From: CAZLQF01 sp964561545
Lineage (GTDB): Bacteria; Bacteroidota; Bacteroidia; CAILMK01; CAYYUA01
DNA: 41,328 nt
Direction of reading: 5' to 3'
Assembly: GCA_964561545.1 (NCBI GenBank)
Contig: CAZLQF010000023.1
Span: 1-41,328 of the forward strand
Under the pieces are notes generated by a model. That model did not search any database. It saw nothing but the letters and a program-made list of their open reading frames with translations, and had not been told where the DNA came from. Positions 1 to 7,707 of this stretch are shown one piece after another. How positions within the stretch are numbered: the first letter of the stretch is position 1; the number at the start of each line of letters is the position of its first letter. Made by a program: the position numbers and the translations under genes.

Positions 1-89
1 TAACAGACAAGCAATTGATAGCTCGAAATAAAGAAGGCTATTTTGTTCAGGATGCCCTGCTTGCCCGCTGGCTGCAACAAACCCCCTGA
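1..89 (+). CDS. C-terminal end of a possible AAA/ATP-binding protein (partial)
   Basis: An open frame enters from the left edge and ends at TGA 87-89. The 28 visible residues include KEGYFVQDALLARWL before the stop. A basic and aromatic tail of the type GxYxVxDxxLxxWL resembles the winged-helix end of bacterial proteins with an archaeal-type AAA ATPase domain (inference from a short motif). No catalytic motif is inside the window. It runs in the same direction as the SDR gene but is separated from it by more than 300 bp, so the two are probably not co-transcribed. It could also be the tail of another winged-helix protein. Confidence 0.4.
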   Translation, partial: TDKQLIARNKEGYFVQDALLARWLQQTP

Positions 90-423
90 AAGCCCGTAAA
101 ATAAACCACCTCTAAGTTCCGCTCATTTTTACCATTTTACGAATCTTACGATCTTACATGGCATGCCATCTTAAACGTTTTACGCTCTACTTTCCCATCT
201 TACGTAACAATAAGCGTGAAATCTTTAAACAGATGACCGCTTAAAATCCCAACAAACTGGATCCCGATAAAGAACAGCCTTGTTTTGCCATTATTGAGCC
301 TATTCAAAACCATTTTACATGACTGCATCTACTTCACATCCCGTATTGAACCAATTTTATTAGTAATTAAAAGAGTTTTGAACGTTATACACCAATTTTC
401 GTTTCGTTTTTAAAAAATTACGC
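90..423. other. Intergenic region with repeated CTTACG-like words and a 12-bp palindrome
   Basis: No convincing gene was seen in this 334-bp AT-rich gap. Between about 133 and 205 the words TTTTACG, TCTTACG, TCTTACA, TTTTACG and TCTTACG recur on the plus strand, and a perfect palindrome ATGGCATGCCAT lies at 158-169. These may be binding sites or decayed sequence; nothing shows which. I saw no clear TTTG/TAnnTTTG promoter pair in front of the next gene. Confidence 0.4.
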
Positions 424-1248
424 ATGAAGCGATATGCCATCACCGGTTCAACCTCAGGCATTGGCCTGGAAGTTGCAAAAATCCTCAATCAAGCAGGAAA
501 CCCCCTGATCATGCTCAACAGAAACCAGGAAAAAGCGGAGGCCGTTAAGAAACAGATGGCCAACCCGGATTCGATCCACCTAATTGAATGTGACCTTTCG
601 AATTTAAGCAGCGTAAAAACTGCTGCAGAAACCATTCGTTCGAATTATTCGCAGATCGATGGCCTCATCAACAATGCTGGTGGCATTTTTCCTGAAAGGC
701 AAGAAACCCCTGATGGCCTGGAATTAACTTTTGCAATTAACCATTTGGGGCACTTCCTGCTTACGCAAAAACTCATGAAATTACTCAAGCAAGGTACCGA
801 TCCGCAGATCGTCAATGTAAGCTCGGAAGCACATCGCCAAGGCGACCCGGATTTTGAGGACCTTCAGATGACCAAAAAATACCAATCATTCAAGGCTTAT
901 GCCAATGCCAAGCTTTTCAATATTTATTTCAGCCTTTCTTTAGCAGAGCTGACACCTGATAATGGAATTAAAGCCAACGCGGTTCATCCCGGTTTTGTAA
1001 GTACGGGGTTCGGCCGTGATTTCAAAGGGATTTGGAAAGGCATCCTGACCTTGCTCCGGCCTTTTATGATCAACCAAGAGAAAGGGGGCGAAAACATCCT
1101 TCATTTAGTACAGGAAAATGCGGGCATTCAAAACAATGCTGCTTACTTCAAAAATAAAAAGCCCATTAAACCCGCTCCCATAGCTTTTGACGAAGCTAAA
1201 AGGCAACAATTATGGGAGGTGAGTCAAGAACTGGTCAAAGGGTTTTAA
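424..1248 (+). CDS. Short-chain dehydrogenase/reductase (SDR), retinol-dehydrogenase-like
   Basis: A 274-residue classical SDR, an NAD(P)-dependent oxidoreductase with a Rossmann fold, probably cytoplasmic. The nucleotide-binding motif TGSTSGIG is at residues 7-14, NNAG at 83-86, the catalytic serine is about S134 in NVSSEA, and the active-site pair is Y159 and K163 (YANAK). The HPGFVSTGF segment after strand 6 is typical of the RDH/WWOX-like subgroup. Length is normal. The ATG at 424 places the glycine motif at the usual distance from the N-terminus, so the start is well supported. It stands alone between two long gaps, so the substrate cannot be inferred from context. The family acts on many alcohols, ketones and aldehydes. 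Confidence 0.88.
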   Translation: MKRYAITGSTSGIGLEVAKILNQAGNPLIMLNRNQEKAEAVKKQMANPDSIHLIECDLSNLSSVKTAAETIRSNYSQIDGLINNAGGIFPERQETPDGLELTFAINHLGHFLLTQKLMKLLKQGTDPQIVNVSSEAHRQGDPDFEDLQMTKKYQSFKAYANAKLFNIYFSLSLAELTPDNGIKANAVHPGFVSTGFGRDFKGIWKGILTLLRPFMINQEKGGENILHLVQENAGIQNNAAYFKNKKPIKPAPIAFDEAKRQQLWEVSQELVKGF

Positions 1249-1463
1249 GGAGCGTAGAACGCCTATCTTTTGAGATTGGATTTAAATTTATAATGCCATA
1301 CGATGCCTGCGGCCATCGTTCAATTAAACCATATTGATATGGCTCCAAAGCATCCTATAAAACTTAATTTATTGTTTTTACGGATAGAATGTTCGTTGAA
1401 CATTTTCCCTTGGTTATCCATTAATGGAAAGAAGTCATCGGGTATTAACAATGACTGATGTCA

Positions 1464-1494
1464 TTGCTTGATCAAACAGAAGCCGTGACTTTTG
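1464..1494 (+). promoter_or_regulatory. Candidate promoter of the peroxiredoxin gene
   Basis: TTG at 1464-1466 is followed after 20 bp by GACTTTTG at 1487-1494, which matches the Bacteroidota -7 box TAnnTTTG except for its first base. Transcription would begin about 25 nt before the ATG at 1527. This is inference from consensus and spacing only. Confidence 0.35.
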
Positions 1495-1526
1495 AAAATA
1501 ACTTAAACACCTAAAAAAGCATTATT

Positions 1527-2201
1527 ATGGAATCCAATAACGGAAATTTGCACCAAGAAGCGAAGCAGGCACCGGCAATGCCGAGAATCGGTGACAAGGC
1601 TCCTGATTTTGAAGCACAAACCACGCAGGGCCAAATCAAATTTTCAGATTTTAACAAAGATCATTGGGTGGTTTTGTTTTCCCATCCTGCAGACTTTACA
1701 CCAGTTTGCACAACCGAACTGACCGAGTTTGCTAAGGAAAAACAATGGTTTGAAGAAAAGAATGCCAAGCTAATGGGCTTGAGCATTGACAGCATTCATT
1801 CCCATCTGGCTTGGGTGCACAATGTAAAGGAAAAGACCGGGATTTACATGGATTTTCCCATAATCGCGGATCTGGACCAAACAGTAGCCCAGCTATATGG
1901 CATGCTCCACCCGGGTGAAGCCAGCACGGCGGCTGTAAGAGCGGTATTCTTCATAGACCCGCAACAAACGATCCGCTTAATCATGTATTACCCCCTTAAT
2001 GTAGGCCGCAACATGGAAGAAATGAAGCGGACTTTGGAGGCACTGCAAACTGCTGATGAGAAGCAAACCGCCTTGCCCATTAATTGGCAACAAGGAGACA
2101 AGGGCATCGTACCGCCACCCAAAACCCTTGAAGAAATGAAGGACCGGGATGAGCGGGATCAGGAAAAAATGGACTTTTACCTGGTCAAGAAAGCACTTTA
2201 A
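1527..2201 (+). CDS. 1-Cys peroxiredoxin (Prx6/AhpC-TSA family)
   Basis: A 224-residue thiol peroxidase that would reduce H2O2, organic hydroperoxides or peroxynitrite in the cytoplasm. The active-site motif HPADFTPVCTTEL (residues 53-65) carries the peroxidatic cysteine C61 with T58 and P54. C61 is the only cysteine in the protein, so no intramolecular resolving cysteine exists. This, with the long C-terminal arm including INWQQGDKG and a conserved PPP before the end, places it in the 1-Cys Prx6 group. The first 20 residues extend beyond the usual start of the family and are polar. The gene is monocistronic, with a strong terminator directly downstream. KatG lies far away at the other end of the window, so no shared operon. 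Confidence 0.92.
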   Translation: MESNNGNLHQEAKQAPAMPRIGDKAPDFEAQTTQGQIKFSDFNKDHWVVLFSHPADFTPVCTTELTEFAKEKQWFEEKNAKLMGLSIDSIHSHLAWVHNVKEKTGIYMDFPIIADLDQTVAQLYGMLHPGEASTAAVRAVFFIDPQQTIRLIMYYPLNVGRNMEEMKRTLEALQTADEKQTALPINWQQGDKGIVPPPKTLEEMKDRDERDQEKMDFYLVKKAL

Positions 2202-2216
2202 GTTTTTCCGATAACC

Positions 2217-2250
2217 AAAAGGCCGGTTAAAATCAATTAACCGGCCTTTT
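2217..2250 (+). terminator. Rho-independent terminator after the peroxiredoxin gene
   Basis: A perfect 14-bp stem (AAAAGGCCGGTTAA pairing with TTAACCGGCCTTTT) around a 6-nt loop at 2231-2236, followed by more T residues. It lies 16 bp after the stop codon. The A-rich opposite flank could let it also stop transcripts arriving from the convergent crotonase gene. Confidence 0.9.
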
Positions 2251-2384
2251 TTTGCTTTAAGGTTGGTTAATTTTTTTATAAGGTTGCTTTTGTGTTAACA
2301 ACCAATCGCTGATACACCATCAACACCTAATAAAATCGGATAGCCATTTAAAAAAACAAAGTCAAGTTAATTGGTGCTAATAAA

Positions 2385-3164
2385 TTATTTGCCCTTAAAG
2401 TTCGGTTCGGTTTTGTTAAGAAACGCTGATACTCCTTCTTTGAAATCCTCAGTGCCAAATGACGAAGCAAATTCCTCGATCTCCATTTTATAGCCATCCT
2501 TGTTTTCATCAAATTGGGCATTTACACATTCAATCAGCTTTCTGACGGCTAAGGGAGATTTGCTTAAGATTTTACTAAGAAGGTCGTTAACACTTTGCAT
2601 TAAGTTTTGGGGGTCTACCATGTAATTGATCAGGCCCATGTTTTCAGCCTGTGCGGCTGTTATCATATCCCCGGTCAGCAGGTATTCCATGGCCTTGGTT
2701 TTACCTATTAGCTGGCTCATCTTTTGAGTGCCACCATAGCCGGGAATTAGCCCTAAGCCTACTTCAGGTTGCCCCAGCCGGACATTGTTGGAGGCGATTC
2801 TTAAATGGCAAGCCATTGCAAGTTCGCACCCCCCACCAAGGGCAACGCCATTAATGGCTGCTACAATAGGTTTAGGTGAATTTTCAATATCCCTGAGTAT
2901 AAGGTGCGTATTTTCGGCCATTTCCTTGGCTTCAGAGGGATTGTAATCGGAAAATTCTGCTACATCTGCACCAGCAGCAAATGCTTTATCTCCTGCTCCT
3001 GTTACAATCATGCCACCAACTTGATCGTCATTAATGGCCTCATTGACCGCCTGACCGATTTCATTTAAGGCATCAATGTTAAGGGCATTGAGTTTTTTAG
3101 GCCGATTAATGGTAATGGTGCAAATACGGTCCTCTTGGTTAACACTAATATTTTCGAAGCTCAT
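2385..3164 (-). CDS. Enoyl-CoA hydratase/isomerase (crotonase family)
   Basis: A 259-residue crotonase-fold protein that most likely adds water to short-chain 2-enoyl-CoA. The oxyanion-hole segment FAAGADVAEF is at 62-71 and NGVALGGGCELAMAC at 105-119. Both hydratase glutamates are present, E114 and E134 (20 residues apart as in rat mitochondrial hydratase), supporting true hydratase activity rather than isomerase only. GLIPGYGGTQ is at 138-147. Length is typical. It lies 22 bp downstream of the B12-binding mutase subunit on the same strand, so the two are probably co-transcribed, which suggests a role in acyl-CoA or branched-chain degradation. The specific substrate (for example crotonyl-CoA) is inference. 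Confidence 0.9.
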   Translation of the reverse strand: MSFENISVNQEDRICTITINRPKKLNALNIDALNEIGQAVNEAINDDQVGGMIVTGAGDKAFAAGADVAEFSDYNPSEAKEMAENTHLILRDIENSPKPIVAAINGVALGGGCELAMACHLRIASNNVRLGQPEVGLGLIPGYGGTQKMSQLIGKTKAMEYLLTGDMITAAQAENMGLINYMVDPQNLMQSVNDLLSKILSKSPLAVRKLIECVNAQFDENKDGYKMEIEEFASSFGTEDFKEGVSAFLNKTEPNFKGK

Positions 3165-3186
3165 GGCTTAGCATCTCTTTTAATTT

Positions 3187-3612
3187 TTAATAACTACGGT
3201 TTTCCTTGACCCATTGTTTAATATAACCTGCGATTTCATCCGTGTTCGTACCAGGTTCGAACAAGCGGCCTATGCCCATTTCCTGCAATTTTTGGTGGTC
3301 TTCTTCGGGAATAATGCCGCCACCTGTCAAAAGCACATCATCAAGTCCCTTTTCCTTCATCAGTTCCTGCACCTTAGGAAAAATCGTCATGTGAGCGCCG
3401 GATAGGCTGCTAATGCCAATGGCATCTGCATCCTCCTGGAGTGCAGCATTTACGACCATTTCAGGAGTTTGACGTAGACCGGTATAAATTACCTCCAAAC
3501 CTGCATCCCGGAGGGCAGTAGCTATTACCTTAGCACCGCGGTCATGGCCGTCTAAGCCAACTTTAGCGACAAGTACACGAATGGGTCGTTGAAAATCATT
3601 GTTTTCGGGCAT
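3187..3612 (-). CDS. Stand-alone cobalamin-binding subunit of an acyl-CoA mutase (methylmalonyl-CoA mutase C-terminal type)
   Basis: A 141-residue B12-binding Rossmann-like domain. It has the base-off/His-on signature DGHDRG (D21-x-H23-x-x-G26), where H23 would ligate cobalt, then SSLSG (68-72) and LTGGGI (95-100), all standard for methylmalonyl-CoA mutase small domains. There is no catalytic TIM-barrel domain, so it must work with a large subunit encoded outside this window, as in isobutyryl-CoA or 2-hydroxyisobutyryl-CoA mutases and archaeal-type methylmalonyl-CoA mutases. It is first in a probable two-gene operon with the crotonase. Which acyl-CoA it serves cannot be read here. Confidence 0.88.
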   Translation of the reverse strand: MPENNDFQRPIRVLVAKVGLDGHDRGAKVIATALRDAGLEVIYTGLRQTPEMVVNAALQEDADAIGISSLSGAHMTIFPKVQELMKEKGLDDVLLTGGGIIPEEDHQKLQEMGIGRLFEPGTNTDEIAGYIKQWVKENRSY

Positions 3613-3641
3613 TGATTATAGGTATCAAGCTTTTAAGACTA

Positions 3642-3649
3642 CAAATGTA
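3642..3649 (-). promoter_or_regulatory. Candidate -7 box for the B12-subunit/crotonase operon
   Basis: On the minus strand TACATTTG is a perfect TAnnTTTG box, placing transcription start about 20-25 nt before the ATG at 3612. No clean TTTG was found 19-21 bp upstream; that region is T-rich. Confidence 0.42.
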
Positions 3650-3810
3650 GAACTTATCCCCTTTCTAAAAAATATTGACTTTACTTCCTTTATCACCAAT
3701 TCAGTTTGCCATTGTTGACGCAAAATTTAAATGCTAACTAAGTCAATTACGGCAGCAGGGTTCAATTATAGATTTTTTCACCCAACTAAACCGTCAATTT
3801 TCAAGTAAGA

Positions 3811-4119
3811 TCAGTTATCTTGCTCAGTATCATCGCTGTCGTCCGCTTCTTCATTATTTTCCTCATTTGCCCCGCTTTCATCGTTTTCTTCCGATTGGTC
3901 TTCAGTATTGCCTTCTTGTTGGTTTTTTAACTTCTCATCCCTTTCTTTTAGCTTCTTGTCATCAACATGCTTGTTGAGGAATTGATTGATCTTACCAATG
4001 CCTAAATTGGATTCAATTTCTCCAAACTCATTGATGTTGATCTCTAAACCTTCTAATTCAGAATGGACTTTTGCCTTTTCTTCTTCGTTTTCAGGCTTTT
4101 TCTTTTTTCTCCTTCCCAT
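3811..4119 (-). CDS. Small charge-segregated hypothetical protein
   Basis: I do not recognise a family. The 102-residue product has a very basic start (MGRRKKKKPENEEE), a middle part that could fold (about residues 20-62, including the phrase LEININEFGEIESNLGIGKI), and an almost purely acidic low-complexity tail of Glu, Asp, Asn, Gln and Ser. No signal peptide, membrane segment or cysteine is present. The basic head could bind nucleic acid and the tail is probably disordered (inference). It is separated from metF-like upstream by a terminator and from the B12-subunit gene by about 200 bp, so it seems to be its own unit. The middle part reads like coding sequence rather than chance, but function is unknown. 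Confidence 0.62.
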   Translation of the reverse strand: MGRRKKKKPENEEEKAKVHSELEGLEININEFGEIESNLGIGKINQFLNKHVDDKKLKERDEKLKNQQEGNTEDQSEENDESGANEENNEEADDSDDTEQDN

Positions 4120-4302
4120 ATCGACCGTTTTTATTAAAGGTTTATCTAAAATTTAATAGCAACTTCAAATAAAATGGAAATTTAACAATAATTAACTGAC
4201 TTTCCTCATTTTAACTTTACTTAAAACATTATACCGATTTGTAGCCATCCTTGGTCCCTTCTTTTGGACAAATAAATGCCGGGCGTAGTTTTATTAATAA
4301 AG

Positions 4303-4335
4303 CAAAAAAAAGGCCAGCATAGGAGCCGGCCTTTT
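4303..4335 (-). terminator. Rho-independent terminator after the MTHFR-like gene
   Basis: Read on the minus strand, AAAAGGCCGGC pairs with GCTGGCCTTTT (one G-U pair) around a 6-nt loop and is followed by a run of T. It begins about 30 bp after the stop codon at 4366 and separates this gene from the small acidic protein gene. Confidence 0.85.
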
Positions 4336-4365
4336 GTAATAATTTTTATTTCTAATCAACCATAA

Positions 4366-5247
4366 TTACTTGGGCGACCAATAATCCAGCATCATGGAAA
4401 ATGTTTCAAAAGCTGGTTGGGTAAACCCATAGGGTGCTTCAAAATGAAGGCTAATTGGGAATCCAAGACCTTGAATACCATCAACAACTTTTTTATAAAG
4501 ATCAAGTAAATGGCTTTGCTTGTCTTTAAGCTTCATTTGGGATAATTGCTTAACAAACGCCTGTTCTTCGGCCACAACTTCATTACCCGGATCTTGAATA
4601 AGCCAATTGATCAAGCCAACGTTTTGCTCTGCTTTGGGCACAAAACCAAAAGAAAGCAAAATTTCAGGGCGGTACTCATGATTCTGAGCAAACTCCTTTA
4701 AAAAATCAACAATAGCATCTGAATATAGAAGTTGCGTTAAACCAAAAGTAGCTCCCTGACTGCATTTGTAATTGAAGCGACCATCTTCTTGATCTCTTGT
4801 CGGGATCATAATAACACCACGGTCTTTAACCGTATCCTGAAATTGAGCCAAAGCATCGGTTGGCGGCATACCAGAACCTTCTCCATCCTGCATGGTTCGC
4901 GGAACGCCTACAAAGATGATCCCTTCAACACCAGCTTGGGTTAGATTAACAAATCGCTCTTGGAGATCATTTTCATTCAAAAAGGCCGTAACCTGCGTAC
5001 ACATCCCTTTTTTACCAGGCAATTCCGGTGATATGGTTTTCCATAAATCAAGGGGATCCATCTTGGGCTTCATTTCTACCGGTCGGTCTTCCTCTTCCTC
5101 AATCATACCGGGAATCATGATATGGTCTATGGCATTTTCCATCCCAAATTTACGGGATTCAGTGATAACCTTTTGAGCATCTTCGATGGCTTTTTCTTTA
5201 CCAGCCTCTAAATCAGGGGGGACGAATTCTAAAGCTATTCTTGTCAT
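4366..5247 (-). CDS. Methylenetetrahydrofolate reductase-like TIM-barrel protein
   Basis: A 293-residue protein with the layout of the MTHFR (MetF) superfamily, which reduces 5,10-methylene-THF to 5-methyl-THF for methionine synthesis. Seen: a start LEFVPP (residues 6-11; canonical enzymes have FEFFPP), GVEGIIFVGVPR (106-117), CSQGATFGLTQLLYSDA (162-178), corresponding to the conserved AxFxITQ-FFD stretch, and LLSFGFVPK (197-205), in the place of the usual IVPGIMP. Length is near that of canonical MetF, but the sequence is strongly divergent, so it may be one of the non-canonical MTHFRs or another folate enzyme of the same fold. It is monocistronic with its own terminator. I do not assign metF because of the divergence. 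Confidence 0.6.
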   Translation of the reverse strand: MTRIALEFVPPDLEAGKEKAIEDAQKVITESRKFGMENAIDHIMIPGMIEEEEDRPVEMKPKMDPLDLWKTISPELPGKKGMCTQVTAFLNENDLQERFVNLTQAGVEGIIFVGVPRTMQDGEGSGMPPTDALAQFQDTVKDRGVIMIPTRDQEDGRFNYKCSQGATFGLTQLLYSDAIVDFLKEFAQNHEYRPEILLSFGFVPKAEQNVGLINWLIQDPGNEVVAEEQAFVKQLSQMKLKDKQSHLLDLYKKVVDGIQGLGFPISLHFEAPYGFTQPAFETFSMMLDYWSPK

Positions 5248-5813
5248 ATTTTTAACAATTGGTTTATTTGGTTAAGTTTACTTTTAAATTTAAAATCCTG
5301 GCTCAATAACGAACAGGGTAAAATTTTTAAAGCAACAAAATTAACCAAAAAACTTATATAGCCAAGGTAAGCCCATGTCATTAGGAAGCCTCTATGGTGA
5401 AAAGGCCCTATAGTAGAATGTTTGATAGCTTTTTAGTCAATGTTCGTTTGGATCCTTAGATTGTCAAGTATGGAATGATATTTTATATATCGATACCTTC
5501 AAAATGTTATGAATATGTGCCAACCTTTCATTTACATAAGCTGTTAAAATTATTGCTTACCGGCTCAATAAAGCATAGCAATTTATTGTTAACCACTTGC
5601 CATTTATGCTGATCAAGGCTTTCTCGACCTTCAAATGAAAATTTCCTGCTACATGACATTTGTTAACTTTTCTACATGTTGAGGCTTTTTAATTCTCAAT
5701 CAGAACCTTACATAATAATTTTTAACCAAATTAAATTCTCAAAGCCTCCAACTTTATATCAAAAAGTTTTGTAAACTTGGCTTCAAGCTTGCTAAATTCC
5801 AAAAAAGGATTTT
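5248..5813. other. Long AT-rich intergenic region between divergent genes
   Basis: A 566-bp gap between the divergently transcribed MTHFR-like and BCCT genes, so both promoters should lie here. I saw no open frame with recognisable protein content on either strand, no tRNA and no strong hairpin. A minus-strand stretch around 5540-5640 gives a short open frame, but it matches nothing I know. Confidence 0.4.
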
Positions 5814-7466
5814 TTGATCTTTGACGCAGTAAGCAGATTTTTCCAGAGATGGTTTACCATGATGAATCCTCCTGTTTTCTTTGGAGCAGGTGGGTTTGTT
5901 TTAGCGGTGATTGTATTCGGGGGCATCTGGACTTCCACAGCCACCATCGTATTTGAAACCACCCTCCATTTTATAACCACTTATTTTGGATGGTATTACG
6001 TACTGATCGTATTCTTTTTTTTATTGTTCGTTATCTGGTTGTTTTTTAGCCCTTATGGAGGTATCCGCTTGGGCAAAGACAATGAGCAACCAGAATTTAG
6101 CAAATTGGCTTGGTTCACGATGTTATTTGCGGCCGGAATGGGCATGGGCTTGATCTTTTATGGCGTAGCAGAACCCATTGAGCATTACTATAAACCACCG
6201 ACTGCTGACCCCGAAACTGCTGGAGCTCTAAAAGAAGCCATGCGGTTTTCATTCGTTCATTGGGGTTTTCATCCATGGGCCATTTACATTATATTCGGTG
6301 CCGGCATTGCTTATTTCCACTTTCGGGTAGGTTTGCCTTTGGCGCCTCGTTCGCTTCTTTACCCCATTTTTGGAAATAATATTAAAGGAGTACTGGGTCA
6401 TGTAACGGATGCTTTTTGCACAGTGGGAACTTTATTGGGGGTTGCTACCTCGCTTGGTTTAGGGGCCATGCAGATCAATTCAGCGTTAAAATCGCTTTTG
6501 ACGGTACCTTATAACATTGAAACGCAAATCCTCATCACCATCATCATCACGGCCGTTGCTGTTACCTCTACGATATCAGGGCTTGGGCGGGGCATCAAGT
6601 ATTTAAGCATGACGAATCTGGCAGTAATGTTTTTACTCATGCTTTTTGTGTTTTTTGCCGGCCCCACGCTTTACATTGTTAAGCTGTTCATAACATCCCT
6701 GGGCGATTACATTCATCAATTCATACCAACCAGTTTATGGCTTGATCCAAGAGCAAACTCTGAATGGCAAACCAACTGGACGCTTTTCTACTGGGGCTGG
6801 TGGATATCCTGGTGTCCTTTTGTGGGGGTTTTTATTGCCCGTATATCCAAAGGTAGGACCATCCGGGAATTTGTTTTTTATGTGTTTCTGGTGCCTACCA
6901 TTGTAACTTTTCTTTGGTTCTCAATTTTTGGAGGTACGGCTTTGTACCTTGACATTCACAACAATGCCGGTATCCACAATGTAGTGGACGGCAACCTCTC
7001 CATGTCATTGAATGCCTTACTGGACGAATTGCCAATTGCCATTATAAGCAAATGGCTCGGGTTGCTTTTGGTCATTATATTTTTTATCACCTCCTCGGAT
7101 TCGGGTTCCCTTGTTGATGACATGGTCACTTCTGGCGGGCATCCTGATCCACCTGTTCTTCAAAGGGCCTTCTGGGGTATTTCTGAAGGTGCTGCGGCAG
7201 CAACCCTCCTTTTGGCAGGAGGCCTTCAAGCCTTACAGACAGCAGCCATTTCATCAGGTTTGCCTCAAAGCTTTTTGGTGATCGCTACGGCCATTGCCTT
7301 AGTCAAAGCTTTAAGGGTGGATGGCAACACCCAAGGGGTGCCTCATAAAGAGGACTTTTTAAAAAAGCAGTTTAAAGAAACAAAGCCCTTTAGGCCTAAC
7401 AAACCTCTGGATAATAATGCCAAAGCCGACCATGAAACCAGTAAAAGAGCAAACAATAAAGATTGA
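5814..7466 (+). CDS. BCCT-family transporter (betaine/carnitine/choline type)
   Basis: A 550-residue integral membrane protein with about 12 hydrophobic segments, probably importing betaine, choline, carnitine or a related trimethylammonium solute with Na+ or H+. Hallmarks: INPPVFFG-like start (MNPPVFFGAGG from residue 17), GMGMGLIFYGVAEP, HWGFHPWAIY, and the family signature FYWGWWISWCPFVGVF at about 325-340 followed by ARISKGRTIREF. One signature position is Cys where Ser or Ala is usual. The C-terminal 45 residues are hydrophilic and charged, as in osmotically regulated members. The frame has no ATG before M16; TTG 5814 is used here, and ATG 5859 is the alternative start, since an upstream stop lies at 5793. 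Role in osmoprotection is inference. Confidence 0.9.
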   Translation: MIFDAVSRFFQRWFTMMNPPVFFGAGGFVLAVIVFGGIWTSTATIVFETTLHFITTYFGWYYVLIVFFFLLFVIWLFFSPYGGIRLGKDNEQPEFSKLAWFTMLFAAGMGMGLIFYGVAEPIEHYYKPPTADPETAGALKEAMRFSFVHWGFHPWAIYIIFGAGIAYFHFRVGLPLAPRSLLYPIFGNNIKGVLGHVTDAFCTVGTLLGVATSLGLGAMQINSALKSLLTVPYNIETQILITIIITAVAVTSTISGLGRGIKYLSMTNLAVMFLLMLFVFFAGPTLYIVKLFITSLGDYIHQFIPTSLWLDPRANSEWQTNWTLFYWGWWISWCPFVGVFIARISKGRTIREFVFYVFLVPTIVTFLWFSIFGGTALYLDIHNNAGIHNVVDGNLSMSLNALLDELPIAIISKWLGLLLVIIFFITSSDSGSLVDDMVTSGGHPDPPVLQRAFWGISEGAAAATLLLAGGLQALQTAAISSGLPQSFLVIATAIALVKALRVDGNTQGVPHKEDFLKKQFKETKPFRPNKPLDNNAKADHETSKRANNKD

Positions 7467-7707
7467 TTGTTATTAGGATTAATCTGCTAAGCAAGGAATT
7501 GTGGGAATAGCCTGATGCTTTTAAAAAAATCACATCCAGATGTTGATCATGATCCTGCATTGATTTTAACAACTGAGAACCTTAGAGCAAAAGGCATATT
7601 TGAAAACAATTCAATAAGAACTTAGGTTAGTATTATGTTGTTAAATTAGCCTTTTTGGCTTTATCAAACCCTGGTTAAATAACTTTCAACCTTCAAATAT
7701 CATAGCT

